Source: Pseudomonadota bacterium (GTDB taxonomy: Bacteria; Myxococcota_A; UBA796; SXON01). From it: a DNA stretch of 64,000 bases. The stretch lies in the NCBI GenBank assembly GCA_030684355.1, contig JAUXTN010000008.1, positions 1-64,000 on the forward strand, in the 5' to 3' direction. How positions within the stretch are numbered: position 1 is the stretch's first letter; each line of letters begins with the position of its first letter. The notes below the pieces were generated by a model. That model ran no database searches and was not told where the DNA came from. It was given only the letters and a program-made list of their open reading frames with translations. A program made the position numbers and the translations under genes. Below, in pieces: positions 1 to 8,622 of the stretch.

Positions 1-1003
1 AGGCGGCGGCGTCCGCATGCAGCTGCGCGAGCCGCGCGCGGAGGGGATCGTCCGGCGGAAACACGGCCGCCAGCGGCGCGGCGGCCGCGAGGGCGCGGTG
101 CCAGCGGAGGGCCGCCACCTCGGGGAGCACGCGCCGGTCCCACTCGGCCTGCACGAGCGGCGTGAGCAGGCCCCTCGCCTCCTCCGCCTCCGGGAGCGCG
201 GGCTCGGCGCCGGTGATCGAGGCCAGGAGCCCGTACGCCACATCGGCCCGCCCGGCCTCGAGGGAGGCGCGCGCCTGCGCGAGGCGGGAGGTGGCGTCCG
301 GGAGGACGAGCTGCACCGCGGGGTGATCGGCCTCGTCGTAGAGGGAGCTGGGGTGGGCGAGCCGCCGGCAGTTGGCCGAGCGCGCACTGCTCCGGTCGTA
401 GTCGAACCTCCCCTGCCCGGCCCGCGCGGTGAACTCGCCCGCGGTCTCGGCCCGGGCGACGGATCCCTGGTTGGGCCGCGTCCGTCGCAGCCCGTCGTCC
501 TCATCGCCTCCGGCGCAGCCGTGCGCGTAGGCGGCGTGGGCCGCGCTCGGGTCGATTGGTCCGCCGCGCCCAAGGGTGCGCGCGTCGCCGAGGCCGAGGC
601 AGGCGAGCGGCGCGGCCTCGGCGTCGTTGCTGTCGTAGATCGACAGGCGCGAGGTGTCGACGTCCGTCGGCCCGGCGCAGAGCGCCGCGAGCACGCCCAG
701 CCCCGTCTCCATCGAGGCGGGCTCGTCCGACCACCACAGCTGCCGCATGCCGCACTTCACGCGCTCCTGGGGGGGCAGCTCCGGGTCGGTGCATGCCTCC
801 AGCGTGAGGGCTCGGTGGCGCACCTGGAGCTCCTCAGACAGCGCGGCGCTCCGCTTCGCGAGAAACTCGGACGCATCGCCGCACGACTCGGCGTTGCCGC
901 TGCGACACCCGGACAGCGCGTAGCGCACGCCTCGGCGGTGGCAGCTCGCGAGGAGCAGCGCAGCGCCGAGGGGCAGGAGGGCAACCAATCGAGCGGATCG
1001 CAT
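1..1003 (-). CDS. Lipoprotein of unknown function, 3' end beyond the window
   Basis: An open minus-strand frame starts at ATG 1003 and runs without a stop through base 1, so about 334 residues are visible and the C-terminus is missing. The N-terminus has a basic start, a hydrophobic core and a lipobox ending LLLASC (Cys21), so it should be exported and lipidated. After that come many Cys residues, including a CRSGNAESCGD stretch that resembles the cysteine-bearing loops of Sel1/TPR-type proteins, and a helical Ala/Leu/Arg-rich C-terminal part. I recognise no enzyme motif. It stands alone upstream, with a 109-base gap to the VOC gene. Lipoprotein status is well supported; function is unknown. 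Confidence 0.75.
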   Translation of the reverse strand, partial: MRSARLVALLPLGAALLLASCHRRGVRYALSGCRSGNAESCGDASEFLAKRSAALSEELQVRHRALTLEACTDPELPPQERVKCGMRQLWWSDEPASMETGLGVLAALCAGPTDVDTSRLSIYDSNDAEAAPLACLGLGDARTLGRGGPIDPSAAHAAYAHGCAGGDEDDGLRRTRPNQGSVARAETAGEFTARAGQGRFDYDRSSARSANCRRLAHPSSLYDEADHPAVQLVLPDATSRLAQARASLEAGRADVAYGLLASITGAEPALPEAEEARGLLTPLVQAEWDRRVLPEVAALRWHRALAAAAPLAAVFPPDDPLRARLAQLHADAAA

Positions 1004-1112
1004 GGGCCCTCGAGGAGAGAAGGAGCCGATCATAGCTCGCCATGTCCAGCGCGAGCTGGAGGCCGGCGGTGCCTCACCCCGGGGACATCGAGTGCCTCGT
1101 CCGTCAGCCCCC

Positions 1113-1589
1113 CTACCCTCGCCCCTCGTACGCCCGCTCCAGCGCCGCGACATCCAAGCGTGACATCCGCATCAGCGCCTGCATCATCCGCCCGGTCGCC
1201 ACGGGGTCTCCGGCGTTCTGGAGCCGCACCAGCGCCTCCGGCACGATCTGCCACGACACGCCGAACCGGTCCTTGAGCCAGCCGCACCGCCCCGGCGCGC
1301 CGCCCTCCGTCAGCGCGTTCCAGAAGTGGTCGACCTCGGCCTGGTCGGCGCAGCGGACCGACATGGAGATCGCCTCGGTGAACGGGAACTGCGGCCCGCC
1401 GCTCAGCGCCTGGAAGCTCTGGCCGGCCAGCGTGAACTCGACCAGCATCGCGGTGCCCGCGGGGAACGGCGCGCCCTCACCGTACCGGCCGATCGCGCCG
1501 ATCGCCGCGTCCGGAAACACCGTGGCGTAGAACTGCGCGGCCTCCTCGGCCTCTCCGTTGAACCAGAGGCAAGGGCTGATCTTGGACAT
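1113..1589 (-). CDS. VOC-superfamily PhnB-like protein
   Basis: 158 residues, the usual length for single-domain PhnB-like (3-demethylubiquinone-9 methyltransferase-like) VOC proteins. The start MSKISPCLWFNGEAEEA and the phrases AAQFYATVFPDA, GGPQFPFTEAIS and FGVSWQIVPEAL are characteristic of the family, with the paired beta-alpha-beta-beta-beta units that form a metal or ligand pocket. The C-terminal tail (DPVATGRMMQALMRMSRLDV) is also typical. The reaction cannot be read from the sequence; relatives are mostly of unknown function, and the quinone methyltransferase name is historical. It lies downstream of the vWA lipoprotein on the same strand, 225 bases away, so it is probably a separate transcription unit. 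Confidence 0.88.
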   Translation of the reverse strand: MSKISPCLWFNGEAEEAAQFYATVFPDAAIGAIGRYGEGAPFPAGTAMLVEFTLAGQSFQALSGGPQFPFTEAISMSVRCADQAEVDHFWNALTEGGAPGRCGWLKDRFGVSWQIVPEALVRLQNAGDPVATGRMMQALMRMSRLDVAALERAYEGRG

Positions 1590-1680
1590 TCCACGCTCCA
1601 GGGAGCGCCGAGCCTATCGCGCGGACGAGCACCGCACGTCACCCGTGCCCCGTCGAACACGGGCGCCACCGCCCCACAAC

Positions 1681-1737
1681 GCGGTGGCGGCGCGCTCGGG
1701 CGCCGGGCACCGCCGCGTGGCGCGGCTCGAGCCCCCT
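1681..1737. repeat. Dispersed intergenic hairpin repeat, copy 1
   Basis: In the 225-base gap between the vWA gene and the VOC gene. Arms 1681-1686 (GCGGTG) and 1708-1713 (CACCGC) enclose an inner stem GGCGC/GCGCC (1689-1693, 1700-1704) with loop GCTCGG, followed by a CTCGAGCCCCCT block. The same core recurs at 10797-10853. Both copies lie 3' of a minus-strand gene, so it may act as a terminator or processing element for that strand. The rest of the gap shows nothing gene-like. Confidence 0.6.
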
Positions 1738-1814
1738 GGCCTCGCCCGTCCTGGCCTCGCCCGTCCTGGCCTGCCCCCGCGGCTGCCTGAACGGCACGGG
1801 GTTCAGGTCCAGGC

Positions 1815-3287
1815 CTACCGGGCGTACGTGAATTCTGCGTCCAAAAACAGCAATACATCCCCCTCGCAGGTGACGTCGCTAATCACGTTGAAGTCCCCCA
1901 CGTCACCGTCACACGACGACGAGGCCGTGCCCGCCAATGTCACGACCCCCTCCTGCGGGCTCGACACGTCCTCGAAGGACCATTCGAAGTCGCCCTCCAT
2001 ATAACAATCCGCGCTCTCCCAGTAGGAGAGGCTGCCGTCGGTGTTGCCGAAGGAGAGCATCATCGCAAGGCCGTTGACGTTCGGCGAATGCCAGGTGCTT
2101 CCCGCCACCATGCAGCGGCGCAGCGTCTCTTCCGACGTGTCGGTCGTGTCATCCGTCGTGTCGTCGGTCGTGTCATCCGTGGTGTCGTCGATCGGATCGC
2201 CCCCGCCGGTGGTCCCGTCGAGCTCGGCCGCGACCGCCTCGGCGTCACACTCGTCGATGTTCCCGGTGAGCCCGTCGGTGGAGTACGAGACCGACTGGCT
2301 GGCGGTGGCCCCGTCGACGTTCACCTCGAGGGTGAGGCTCGGGTCGCCGAGGGCGACCGGGGTGCACACGCCCACCACGTAGTTGCTCTGGGCGAGCGCG
2401 AGCGCGCGCTGGGAGGCGTCCTCGAAGGCCGTCCCGAGGTTGCCGGCCTCGTCCACGGGGATGAAGTTGGCTGGCGAGCTGGCAAGCTCCGCGAGGGCCT
2501 GCTCGTCATAGTCGCCCTCGATGCCGATGGCGTACACGGTGGCGTCGGTGGCCTCCTTCGCCGCCAGGGCCTGCGAGCGGAGGTCCTCCGAGTTGCCGGC
2601 CTCGTGGGTGCCGTCCGTCATCACGACGACGAACCGCTCGACGATGGCGTCCGCGTCGCCCTCGGCGCCCACCAGTTGGATCGCCTGGAGGTAGGCGTCG
2701 TAGAGGTCGGTGGTGCCGCGGCTGCCTTCGGCGAGCGCGTCGGAGAGGGCCGCCTGGAGCACGGCGGGGTCATCGGTGAAGTTGGCGATGACCTCGATCT
2801 CCGTCGGGCCACCGAAGGCGATGAGCGCGATCTTGTGGTCGAGCGGGTAGTCGGGCGCCACGAGCGTGGCATCGACATAGGCGAGCGCGCCGTCGACGAC
2901 GTCCTGCGCGGCGCCGGCATCGAAGATCGAGGTGGAGAAGTCGAGCGCGAGGATCGAGTAGGTCTCGACCTCGGAGATGACCCCGAACCCCGCGACCGAC
3001 CCGCCCTCGGAGCTCTCGTTGAAGCTCTTGCCCGTCTCGTCGTTGAGCACGTTGATGTCGGCGCTGGTGAGCGGGCGGATCGCCGCCCCGTCGCAGTCGC
3101 GCACGCGGAAGCCGACGGCGACGCCGGCCGGCGCCACGGTGAAGCCATAGAGCCGGTCCAACTCCATGCACTCGACCGGGTCGGGGCCGGCGTCGGAGTC
3201 GGGGCCGGGCTCGTCCTCCTTCCCATCGACGCACGCGGCGAGGAGCAGGGAGAGGAGCGCGGCGGAACGGGGGAAGGAGACGGTCAT
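1815..3287 (-). CDS. vWA-domain lipoprotein with Asp/Thr linker
   Basis: 490 residues. The N-terminus MTVSFPRSAALLSLLLAAC carries a lipobox with Cys19, followed by an acidic export linker. A von Willebrand factor A domain follows: the MIDAS-type DFSTSI motif begins its first strand, and YPLDHKIALIAFGG, RGTTDLYDAY and VVVMTDGTHE provide the later MIDAS elements, so it probably binds a metal and a protein partner on the cell surface. A DDTTDDTTDDTT linker then leads to a beta-rich C-terminal domain of about 100 residues with Cys pairs. The linker is encoded by a 24-base tandem repeat. No partner is encoded next to it; function is unknown beyond surface interaction. Confidence 0.85.
   Translation of the reverse strand: MTVSFPRSAALLSLLLAACVDGKEDEPGPDSDAGPDPVECMELDRLYGFTVAPAGVAVGFRVRDCDGAAIRPLTSADINVLNDETGKSFNESSEGGSVAGFGVISEVETYSILALDFSTSIFDAGAAQDVVDGALAYVDATLVAPDYPLDHKIALIAFGGPTEIEVIANFTDDPAVLQAALSDALAEGSRGTTDLYDAYLQAIQLVGAEGDADAIVERFVVVMTDGTHEAGNSEDLRSQALAAKEATDATVYAIGIEGDYDEQALAELASSPANFIPVDEAGNLGTAFEDASQRALALAQSNYVVGVCTPVALGDPSLTLEVNVDGATASQSVSYSTDGLTGNIDECDAEAVAAELDGTTGGGDPIDDTTDDTTDDTTDDTTDTSEETLRRCMVAGSTWHSPNVNGLAMMLSFGNTDGSLSYWESADCYMEGDFEWSFEDVSSPQEGVVTLAGTASSSCDGDVGDFNVISDVTCEGDVLLFLDAEFTYAR
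2139..2186. repeat. Two 24-base tandem repeats coding the Asp/Thr linker
   Basis: Units 2139-2162 and 2163-2186 differ at one base and encode the repeated Asp-Asp-Thr-Thr linker of the vWA lipoprotein. Such arrays can change length by slippage, altering the distance of the C-terminal domain from the membrane anchor. Confidence 0.75.
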
Positions 3288-3400
3288 CTTGACTCGGAGG
3301 GCCTCACCCCTACCACAGCCGTGCGCCGGTGACCAACGTTCAACCGTTCGGGATTGCCGCGGAGCAGCGGCCGTTCAGCCCGCGGTCGCCCCCCTCCCCC

Positions 3401-4612
3401 TCAGCACGACCCCCGCGGCCGACAACTGAGGAAGCTCCCGTGCCGCTTGAGCTCGTCGAGGCGGCAGGACCAGACGAGCTGGCCCTCGTGGACGGTCATG
3501 TCCGGGCAGCCGTCGCACATGTTGGCCTCGCCGTCCGCCATGTGGTCGATGGGCTGGATGAACGCGATCGATTGGAAGTGCAGCGGCCGACCAAGCTGCC
3601 TTGGGTGGCGGGCGACCGTCTTCACCCAGTCCTTGGCGGCGCGGCGCACGCCGGCGTCCACCGGGGAGAAGCCCGCGAGCATGGCCTTGCCCTGGGAGAG
3701 CAGCGCCGGGTGCGAATACGCCAGGTAGTGCCCGGCGAAGAAGTGGTGGCCGGTCTGGATGAGCTCCATGAAGCGCTTGCCGACGTACCCGTGGATGCGG
3801 TCGGGCGTGCCGACGCGGCCCACGAGCGTCCACTTGAAGCTGGACGGATCCCGGGTGCCGCCGAGGTAGGCGGCGGCGTCGAAGGCGGGCTCGTGCTCGC
3901 GGATGATCGCGAAGAGCTCCGGCGTGGTCATGGGCGCGGGGTTGGTCTCCTGGTCGTAGTAGATCACCTCGTCCATCTGCACCTCGCGGGCGCCCGCGTG
4001 GTACGAGAACTCGCTGCTGCGCGCGGTGCGGAAGAGGATGAACACCATCGAGTGCACGATCTCGATGTGCTCCTGCGCCCAGCGGATGAGCGTCGGCACG
4101 TGCTCGGCGGTGTGTCGGTACACCGTCATGTTGAACGCGCACGTGAGCCCGCCCTCGCGCTCGACCATCTGCGCCAGTTGCAGCCGCAGCTCGTTCAGCT
4201 CCAGCTCGGTCTTGTTCTTCCAATTCGGGCGGCCCTGGCCGGAGTCGACGTGGAAGGTGACACCGTGGAGGCCCGCCATCTTCAGCGCGTGGAGCACCTC
4301 GGGCGTCATGGCGTGGCCGTTGGTGTTCACCACCGGCTTGAGGTTGTACTCGTGGCGGATGATGCGCACGATCTCGACGATCTCGGGGTGGGTGAGCGGG
4401 TCCCCCCCGGCGATGGACATCGAGTCCATGCGCCGCTTGGCCGTGAACACGTCCATGTCCGCGCGCACCTGGTCGAGCGACTTGTGGCTGTCATGCTCGT
4501 TGGTGGAGTAGCAGCCCTCGCAGTAGATGTTGCACTTCTTGGTGGGCTCGAGCCAGGAGAGCACGTTGTCGTTGAGGGTCCAGGGCAGGCGGTAGTAGTT
4601 GGCGGGATCCAT
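3401..4612 (-). CDS. Radical SAM protein with C-terminal cysteine cluster
   Basis: 403 residues from ATG 4612. Upstream in-frame codons overlap the neighbouring gene and are rejected. The radical SAM cluster motif is CNIYCEGC (Cys27, Cys31, Cys34), with the SAM-binding GGDP at 69-72 in SIAGGDPL. The C-terminus holds Cys366, Cys369, Cys383 and Cys397 (CDGC spaced to two later Cys), which looks like a second, SPASM- or twitch-like iron-sulfur site. It is the last gene of the acyl-AMP ligase/ACP operon, separated by 56 bases from the B12-type radical SAM gene. Substrate unknown; context suggests an acyl chain or a product derived from it. I do not recognise a closer named family. Confidence 0.85.
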   Translation of the reverse strand: MDPANYYRLPWTLNDNVLSWLEPTKKCNIYCEGCYSTNEHDSHKSLDQVRADMDVFTAKRRMDSMSIAGGDPLTHPEIVEIVRIIRHEYNLKPVVNTNGHAMTPEVLHALKMAGLHGVTFHVDSGQGRPNWKNKTELELNELRLQLAQMVEREGGLTCAFNMTVYRHTAEHVPTLIRWAQEHIEIVHSMVFILFRTARSSEFSYHAGAREVQMDEVIYYDQETNPAPMTTPELFAIIREHEPAFDAAAYLGGTRDPSSFKWTLVGRVGTPDRIHGYVGKRFMELIQTGHHFFAGHYLAYSHPALLSQGKAMLAGFSPVDAGVRRAAKDWVKTVARHPRQLGRPLHFQSIAFIQPIDHMADGEANMCDGCPDMTVHEGQLVWSCRLDELKRHGSFLSCRPRGSC

Positions 4613-4630
4613 GCGGCCTCGGAGCGATCT

Positions 4631-4682
4631 CGGAATTGGACGTCGGAATTGGACGTCGGAGAGGGATGTCAGAATTGGATGG
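4631..4682. repeat. 13-base tandem repeat between the radical SAM genes
   Basis: Units 4631-4643 and 4644-4656 are identical (CGGAATTGGACGT); 4657-4669 and 4670-4682 are degenerate copies. The array spans the spacer between the two radical SAM genes and the last codons of the upstream one. It is AT-richer than its surroundings. Confidence 0.7.
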
Positions 4683-5940
4683 TGCGCTCGCCGATGGGGA
4701 GATCGGCGAGGTGTCCGCGGCCGGCGTAGAACTCGCGCCAGAGCGAGATGTAGGCGCCGTGGAGCGCGTCGGGGCTCATCTTGGCGGGGCGGAACACGAC
4801 GTTGGCGTCGTTGTAGCGGGACCAGTTCCGGTGCAGGATCCGGTCCTGCGCGACGAGCCGGTGCCACGACGGGGTGCCCGGGTAGGGCGTGAACACCGCG
4901 AACTCGGCCTTGCGGATCTGCGCGCGGTTCGCGAATTCCAACATCCGGTCGGCGGTGCCCTCGTCGTCGTCGTCGAGGCCGATGAGGAAGGACGTGTAGG
5001 GCTCGATGCCCGCGTCGTGGCACTTGGCGATGGCGGTCTGGGCGCGGGTCAGGGCCTTCGCGTCACCGTTGAAGGCCTTCATCGTTACAGGATCGAACCC
5101 GCCCACGAGGTAGAACATGTCGACACCCGCCGACTTGGCCTTCGCGAGGAACGTCATCGACGTGGCGAGGATCATCGGCATGGAGATGCCGGCGTAGCTG
5201 ATCGCCGCGGTGCTGCCGCGCTCGAGCACGGTGTCGAACAGCTCCGACATGCGCCGGTGGGCAGCCCCGGGGAACCACCCGGTGTCCTCCGTGAGGCAGC
5301 CCTTGGCCCCCGCGCGCGTGAGCTGGTCGAGCTGGCCGACCACGTGCTCGAGCGGGAAGGTGCGGACGTGGGGATCCATCACCGTGGGGAGGGCGCACGC
5401 GGAGCAGGTCATGCCGCAGCCGCGGGAGACCTGGAGCGGGTAGTCGTCCGCGCCCGTGCCAAAATAAAGATCGACGCGGGGGAGCGGCACGGTGGAGAGG
5501 TCGATGGGGCCGCTGCGGTAGCGGGGCTGGAGCCGCTTCGCCGCGGCGTCGGCGAGCACCTGGGCCCAAACCCCCTCCCCCTCGCCCACCACGACGGCGT
5601 CGACGTGCGGCGCCACGACGTCGGGCATCATCGTCGGAAAGATGCCGCCCGCGACGACCTGCTTCCCCATGGCGCGGAAGTGGTCCGCGAGCGCCATTCC
5701 GCGGGTGGCGGCGGGGGTGAAGAACGAGAGGGCGACGAGGTCGGCGTCGGTCGGGCCGTCGGCAGGGGCGAGGCGGTCGTCGCGGTACTCGATCTCCCAA
5801 TCGGGCGGCGTGCACGCGGCGAGCGAGGCGATGCCGAGCGACGGGGAGCCCAGGTACTCGTTCATGGGCACGAACTCGAGCAGCTCGGGGTTCGAGCCCG
5901 CGTGCCGGTCGAAGCTTGGGTAGACGAAGAGGACCTTCAT
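4669..5940 (-). CDS. B12-binding-domain radical SAM enzyme
   Basis: 423 residues. An N-terminal Rossmann-like cobalamin-binding domain (about 1-135; MKVLFVYPSF, SPSLGIASLA, DLVALSFFTP, VVAGGIFPTM, VVVGEGE) precedes a radical SAM barrel whose cluster motif is CGMTCSAC (Cys175, Cys179, Cys182). This is the architecture of BchE/HpnJ-type class B enzymes, which carry out methylations, ring formation or C-C chemistry on unactivated carbons. Its ATG overlaps the stop of the acyl-CoA dehydrogenase homologue (ATGA), so translation is coupled. With an acyl-AMP ligase and ACP in the same operon, an acyl-ACP or released lipid is a likely substrate, but that is inference. Confidence 0.9.
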   Translation of the reverse strand: MKVLFVYPSFDRHAGSNPELLEFVPMNEYLGSPSLGIASLAACTPPDWEIEYRDDRLAPADGPTDADLVALSFFTPAATRGMALADHFRAMGKQVVAGGIFPTMMPDVVAPHVDAVVVGEGEGVWAQVLADAAAKRLQPRYRSGPIDLSTVPLPRVDLYFGTGADDYPLQVSRGCGMTCSACALPTVMDPHVRTFPLEHVVGQLDQLTRAGAKGCLTEDTGWFPGAAHRRMSELFDTVLERGSTAAISYAGISMPMILATSMTFLAKAKSAGVDMFYLVGGFDPVTMKAFNGDAKALTRAQTAIAKCHDAGIEPYTSFLIGLDDDDEGTADRMLEFANRAQIRKAEFAVFTPYPGTPSWHRLVAQDRILHRNWSRYNDANVVFRPAKMSPDALHGAYISLWREFYAGRGHLADLPIGERTIQF

Positions 5941-7391
5941 GCGTGGAGCGCTCCGGCGATCCGGTCGACGAGCTCGGCCGGGCGTGGGGGTTCGGGCAGC
6001 AGCGCGGCGCTGCGGGCGCGGGCGAGGGCGAGCCAGTGGGCGGCGAGGTCGGCCGAGGCGGGGGTCTCCTCCTCCGCCGCGCGCACCACGGCGGCGTCGC
6101 AGGCGTCCCGCAGCACCGCGAGCTGGCCGAGGCGGTGGAGGAGCCGCTGCTCCCGCGCGAGGCGGATGCCGTAGCGGCCGCGCAGGTGGGCGCGGAGCTC
6201 CTCCACGCCGGCGTCGAAGGCGTCGGCGACGCGCCCCAGGGGCGAGATGCCGCGCAGGGGGCGGCGCTCCGGCGGCGACATGGCCTCGATCGTGCCGAGG
6301 TGCACGCGCAGCACGTCGTTGGCACCCTCGAAGATGCGCGTGATGCGGGCGTCCCGGAGGAGCAGCGCGAGGCCGGTCTCCTCGATGTACCCCACCCCGC
6401 CGTGGAGCTGGATGGCGGTGTCCACGATCTCCCAGTTGCCCTCGCTGCAGAACACCTTCGCCGCGACCGAGCGCGAGAGCAGGTGCTCGCCCGAGAGTCG
6501 CGACGCCGCGCGCACCAGCGCCTCCATCGCGAAGCGCACCGCCGCCATCTCGGCGACCTGCTCGCGCACGACCTCGAAGGCGTCGAGCGTGCGCCCGAAC
6601 TGCCGCCGCTGCGCCACGTACGCGACCGTGGCCCCGAGCGCGGCGTCGGCGCTGCCGACACAGCCCGCGGCCAACACGGTCCGGCCCCAGGCCAGGACGT
6701 GACCCAGGTGTGTCATCCCCTCGCCGGGGACCCCGATGACGCGGTCCGCGGGGACACGCACGGCGTCGAGGTGCAGCGTGGTGGTCGAGGAGCCGCGCAG
6801 GCCGAGCTTGTCCTCCTCGGGGCCTGCGGTCACCCCGGCGTCCTCCCGCGCCACGAGCAGGAGGCTGTGCCCCTTCCGCGCCCCGCCGAGGCCTGGCGTG
6901 GCGGCGGTGAGGGTGTACACCCGGGCGAAGCCGCCGTTGGTGACGAAGATCTTCTCGCCGTCGACCTCGAGCTGGTCGCTCGCGGGCACGGGGAGGGCGC
7001 GGGTGCGGATCGCTGCGAGGTCGCTGCCGGCGCCGGCCTCGGTGGTGGCGAACGCGGCGATGCGGCGGCCGGCGGCGAGGTCGGGGAGCCACGCGGCCTT
7101 CAGCGCGTCGGAGCCGAACGCGACGAGCCCGCGGGTGCCGAGGCCGAGGTGCAGGCCCACGGTGGTGGCCACCGAGCGGTCGTGGCGCGCGAGCGTCGTG
7201 ACCACGGAGCACACGCCGGGCAGCCCCAGGTCGGCGCCGCCGTAGGCCTCGGGGATCGACACGCCGAAGACCCCGAGCTCGGCGAGGCCCTCGATCACCG
7301 CGGGCTCGATCCGATGCGCGGCGTCGATGCGGCGCGCGTCGACGCTCGCCCGGGCGAACCGGTCGACCGAGTCGCAGAACGCGGCGATCAC
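5937..7391 (-). CDS. Acyl-CoA dehydrogenase homologue (likely acyl-ACP substrate)
   Basis: 484 residues from GTG 7391, which overlaps the ACP stop (GTGA). The ACAD fold is clear: IPEAYGGADLG, AFATTEAGAGSDLAAI, a flavin-binding middle domain, and a C-terminal helical domain with QLHGGVGYIEE and RIFEGANDVLR. The Glu in FEGAND corresponds to the catalytic base of many family members. It is longer than usual (about 380-400) because of a C-terminal helical extension of about 100 residues. In loci that also encode a fatty-acyl-AMP ligase and ACP, such enzymes commonly make alpha,beta-unsaturated acyl-ACP, as in some isonitrile lipopeptide pathways. That role is proposed here from context. Confidence 0.9.
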   Translation of the reverse strand: MIAAFCDSVDRFARASVDARRIDAAHRIEPAVIEGLAELGVFGVSIPEAYGGADLGLPGVCSVVTTLARHDRSVATTVGLHLGLGTRGLVAFGSDALKAAWLPDLAAGRRIAAFATTEAGAGSDLAAIRTRALPVPASDQLEVDGEKIFVTNGGFARVYTLTAATPGLGGARKGHSLLLVAREDAGVTAGPEEDKLGLRGSSTTTLHLDAVRVPADRVIGVPGEGMTHLGHVLAWGRTVLAAGCVGSADAALGATVAYVAQRRQFGRTLDAFEVVREQVAEMAAVRFAMEALVRAASRLSGEHLLSRSVAAKVFCSEGNWEIVDTAIQLHGGVGYIEETGLALLLRDARITRIFEGANDVLRVHLGTIEAMSPPERRPLRGISPLGRVADAFDAGVEELRAHLRGRYGIRLAREQRLLHRLGQLAVLRDACDAAVVRAAEEETPASADLAAHWLALARARSAALLPEPPRPAELVDRIAGALHA

Positions 7392-7633
7392 TCGAGGTGC
7401 CGGCGTGCGAGCGCCATCAACCCCGCGACGTCGGCGACGGCCGCGGCCTCCTCCATCTCCACGTCGATGTCGAACTCCTCCGCGAGCATGGAGAGGAGCT
7501 CCATCGAGCCGACGGAGTCGAGCCCGAGGTCCTCGCGCAGGCGGTCGCCGATCTTGATCTCGGCGACGGGGACCGCGGTGAGGTCGGAGAGGATCTGGCG
7601 GACCCGATCCTCCTGGTCGTGTTGGTGCATCAT
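7388..7633 (-). CDS. Acyl carrier protein
   Basis: 81 residues, a normal ACP size. The motif DLGLDSVGSMEL places the phosphopantetheine-bearing Ser at residue 40, followed by the acidic helix LLSMLAEEFDIDVE. Two ATGs are available (7633 and 7630); the first overlaps the upstream stop as ATGA, so it was chosen. It sits between the SDR gene and the acyl-CoA dehydrogenase gene, both overlapping by four bases. It should carry the acyl group loaded by the fatty-acyl-AMP ligase. The MHQHD start is unusually His-rich. Confidence 0.93.
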   Translation of the reverse strand: MMHQHDQEDRVRQILSDLTAVPVAEIKIGDRLREDLGLDSVGSMELLSMLAEEFDIDVEMEEAAAVADVAGLMALARRHLE

Positions 7634-8622
7634 GCGACGTTCTCCAAGGGGGGGATGATCCGCATCCGGCGCGCCCACGCGTCGAAGCGATCGAGCGTGT
7701 CCGCGAGGGGTGCGTAGGCGAGCCCGAGCGTGCGGGCGGACAGGGAGGCGTCGATGGGGACGCCGTGGACGATGAGGTCGACGATCTCGCGCGAGAGCCG
7801 CCCGCGGCCCCCCTCGCGGAGGGCGCGCCGCTCCTCCGCGTCGGCAAGCGCGATCGCTTCGGCGGCGCCGATGGGGGGCGACGGCGGGGGCCCGCCATAC
7901 CGCTCGGCGAGCGCGGTCCGCAGCGCGTGGAGGCGGTGGTTGCCGCCCACGAGGAGCACGCGGGCCGGGGCGTCCGCGAGGGTGCCGAGGCGGAGGATGC
8001 CGCGGGCGGCGTCCGCGGCGTCCACCACGGCGACGATGCCGTCGGGATGCGGCACGTCGAGGTTGTGGGCCGCGGCGACGACCAGGGCGGAGGTGCCGAC
8101 GCGGAGGTCCCAGGGGCCGACGCAGGCGCCGGGGCAGGCGACGCGGACCTCGAAGCGGCGCTCGCGGGTCGCGCGGCGCTCCATGTACCACTTCAGGTCG
8201 TGGTAGACGCCCAGCCCGGGCGCGCCCGCGAAGGTGTCGGACTCGTCCGAGAGGCCCCGCGGGCTCGCGGCCACGGTGGCGGTGCTCGACACGTAGACCA
8301 GCCGGCGGACGTCCGCGGCGGCCGCGGCGTCGAGTACGTTCTCGAGCTGCCGCAGGCCGACCTCCATCGCGCCGAACCCGTCCTGCGAGTGCCGCGGGTA
8401 GTGCCCGGCGGCGTGGAACACGACGTCCACCCCCGCCATCGCGGCGACGAGGGAGTCGGGCTCGTCGAGGTCGACGTGGACCATCCGGGCGCGGCGCGAG
8501 CGCAGCGGGATCACGTTGGTCCGCGTGCGACGGGCGCACAGCGGATCGAGGCCCTCCGCGCGCATCTCGTCCACGAGGTTGAGGCCGAGGAACCCGCCGG
8601 CCCCGAGCACCAGCGCGTTCAT
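7630..8622 (-). CDS. NAD(P)-dependent epimerase/dehydratase family (extended SDR)
   Basis: 330 residues from ATG 8622, which overlaps the upstream stop (ATGA). The nucleotide-binding loop GAGGFLG is at residues 7-13, followed by DVVFHAAGHYPRH, the conserved SSTATVA serine segment and the catalytic Tyr-x3-Lys as YHDLK. This is an extended short-chain dehydrogenase, like the dihydroflavonol reductase and sugar epimerase families. In an operon with an acyl-AMP ligase, ACP and dehydrogenase it more probably reduces or oxidises an acyl intermediate than a sugar nucleotide, but the sequence alone does not settle this. Confidence 0.88.
   Translation of the reverse strand: MNALVLGAGGFLGLNLVDEMRAEGLDPLCARRTRTNVIPLRSRRARMVHVDLDEPDSLVAAMAGVDVVFHAAGHYPRHSQDGFGAMEVGLRQLENVLDAAAAADVRRLVYVSSTATVAASPRGLSDESDTFAGAPGLGVYHDLKWYMERRATRERRFEVRVACPGACVGPWDLRVGTSALVVAAAHNLDVPHPDGIVAVVDAADAARGILRLGTLADAPARVLLVGGNHRLHALRTALAERYGGPPPSPPIGAAEAIALADAEERRALREGGRGRLSREIVDLIVHGVPIDASLSARTLGLAYAPLADTLDRFDAWARRMRIIPPLENVA

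Noticed and set aside
17-1276. Long open frame on the plus strand across the left edge
   Set aside because: It is Arg/Gly/Glu-rich with no motif. The opposite strand encodes a lipoprotein with clean signal peptide and lipobox, so the plus frame is a shadow.
1690-1720. Possible tRNA or small RNA in the first intergenic gap
   Set aside because: The hairpin has no cloverleaf, no T-loop GTTCRA and no CCA; it matches the dispersed repeat instead.
5880-5900. GGTTCGAGCC, resembling a tRNA T-arm
   Set aside because: It lies within the first codons of the B12 radical SAM gene and no acceptor or anticodon arm pairs around it.
4613-7212. A single 847-residue protein reaching from the B12 radical SAM end into the dehydrogenase region
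   Set aside because: Residues before MKVLFVYPSF are Arg/Pro/Ala-rich antisense-like filler, and the real dehydrogenase reads in another frame there with full ACAD motifs.
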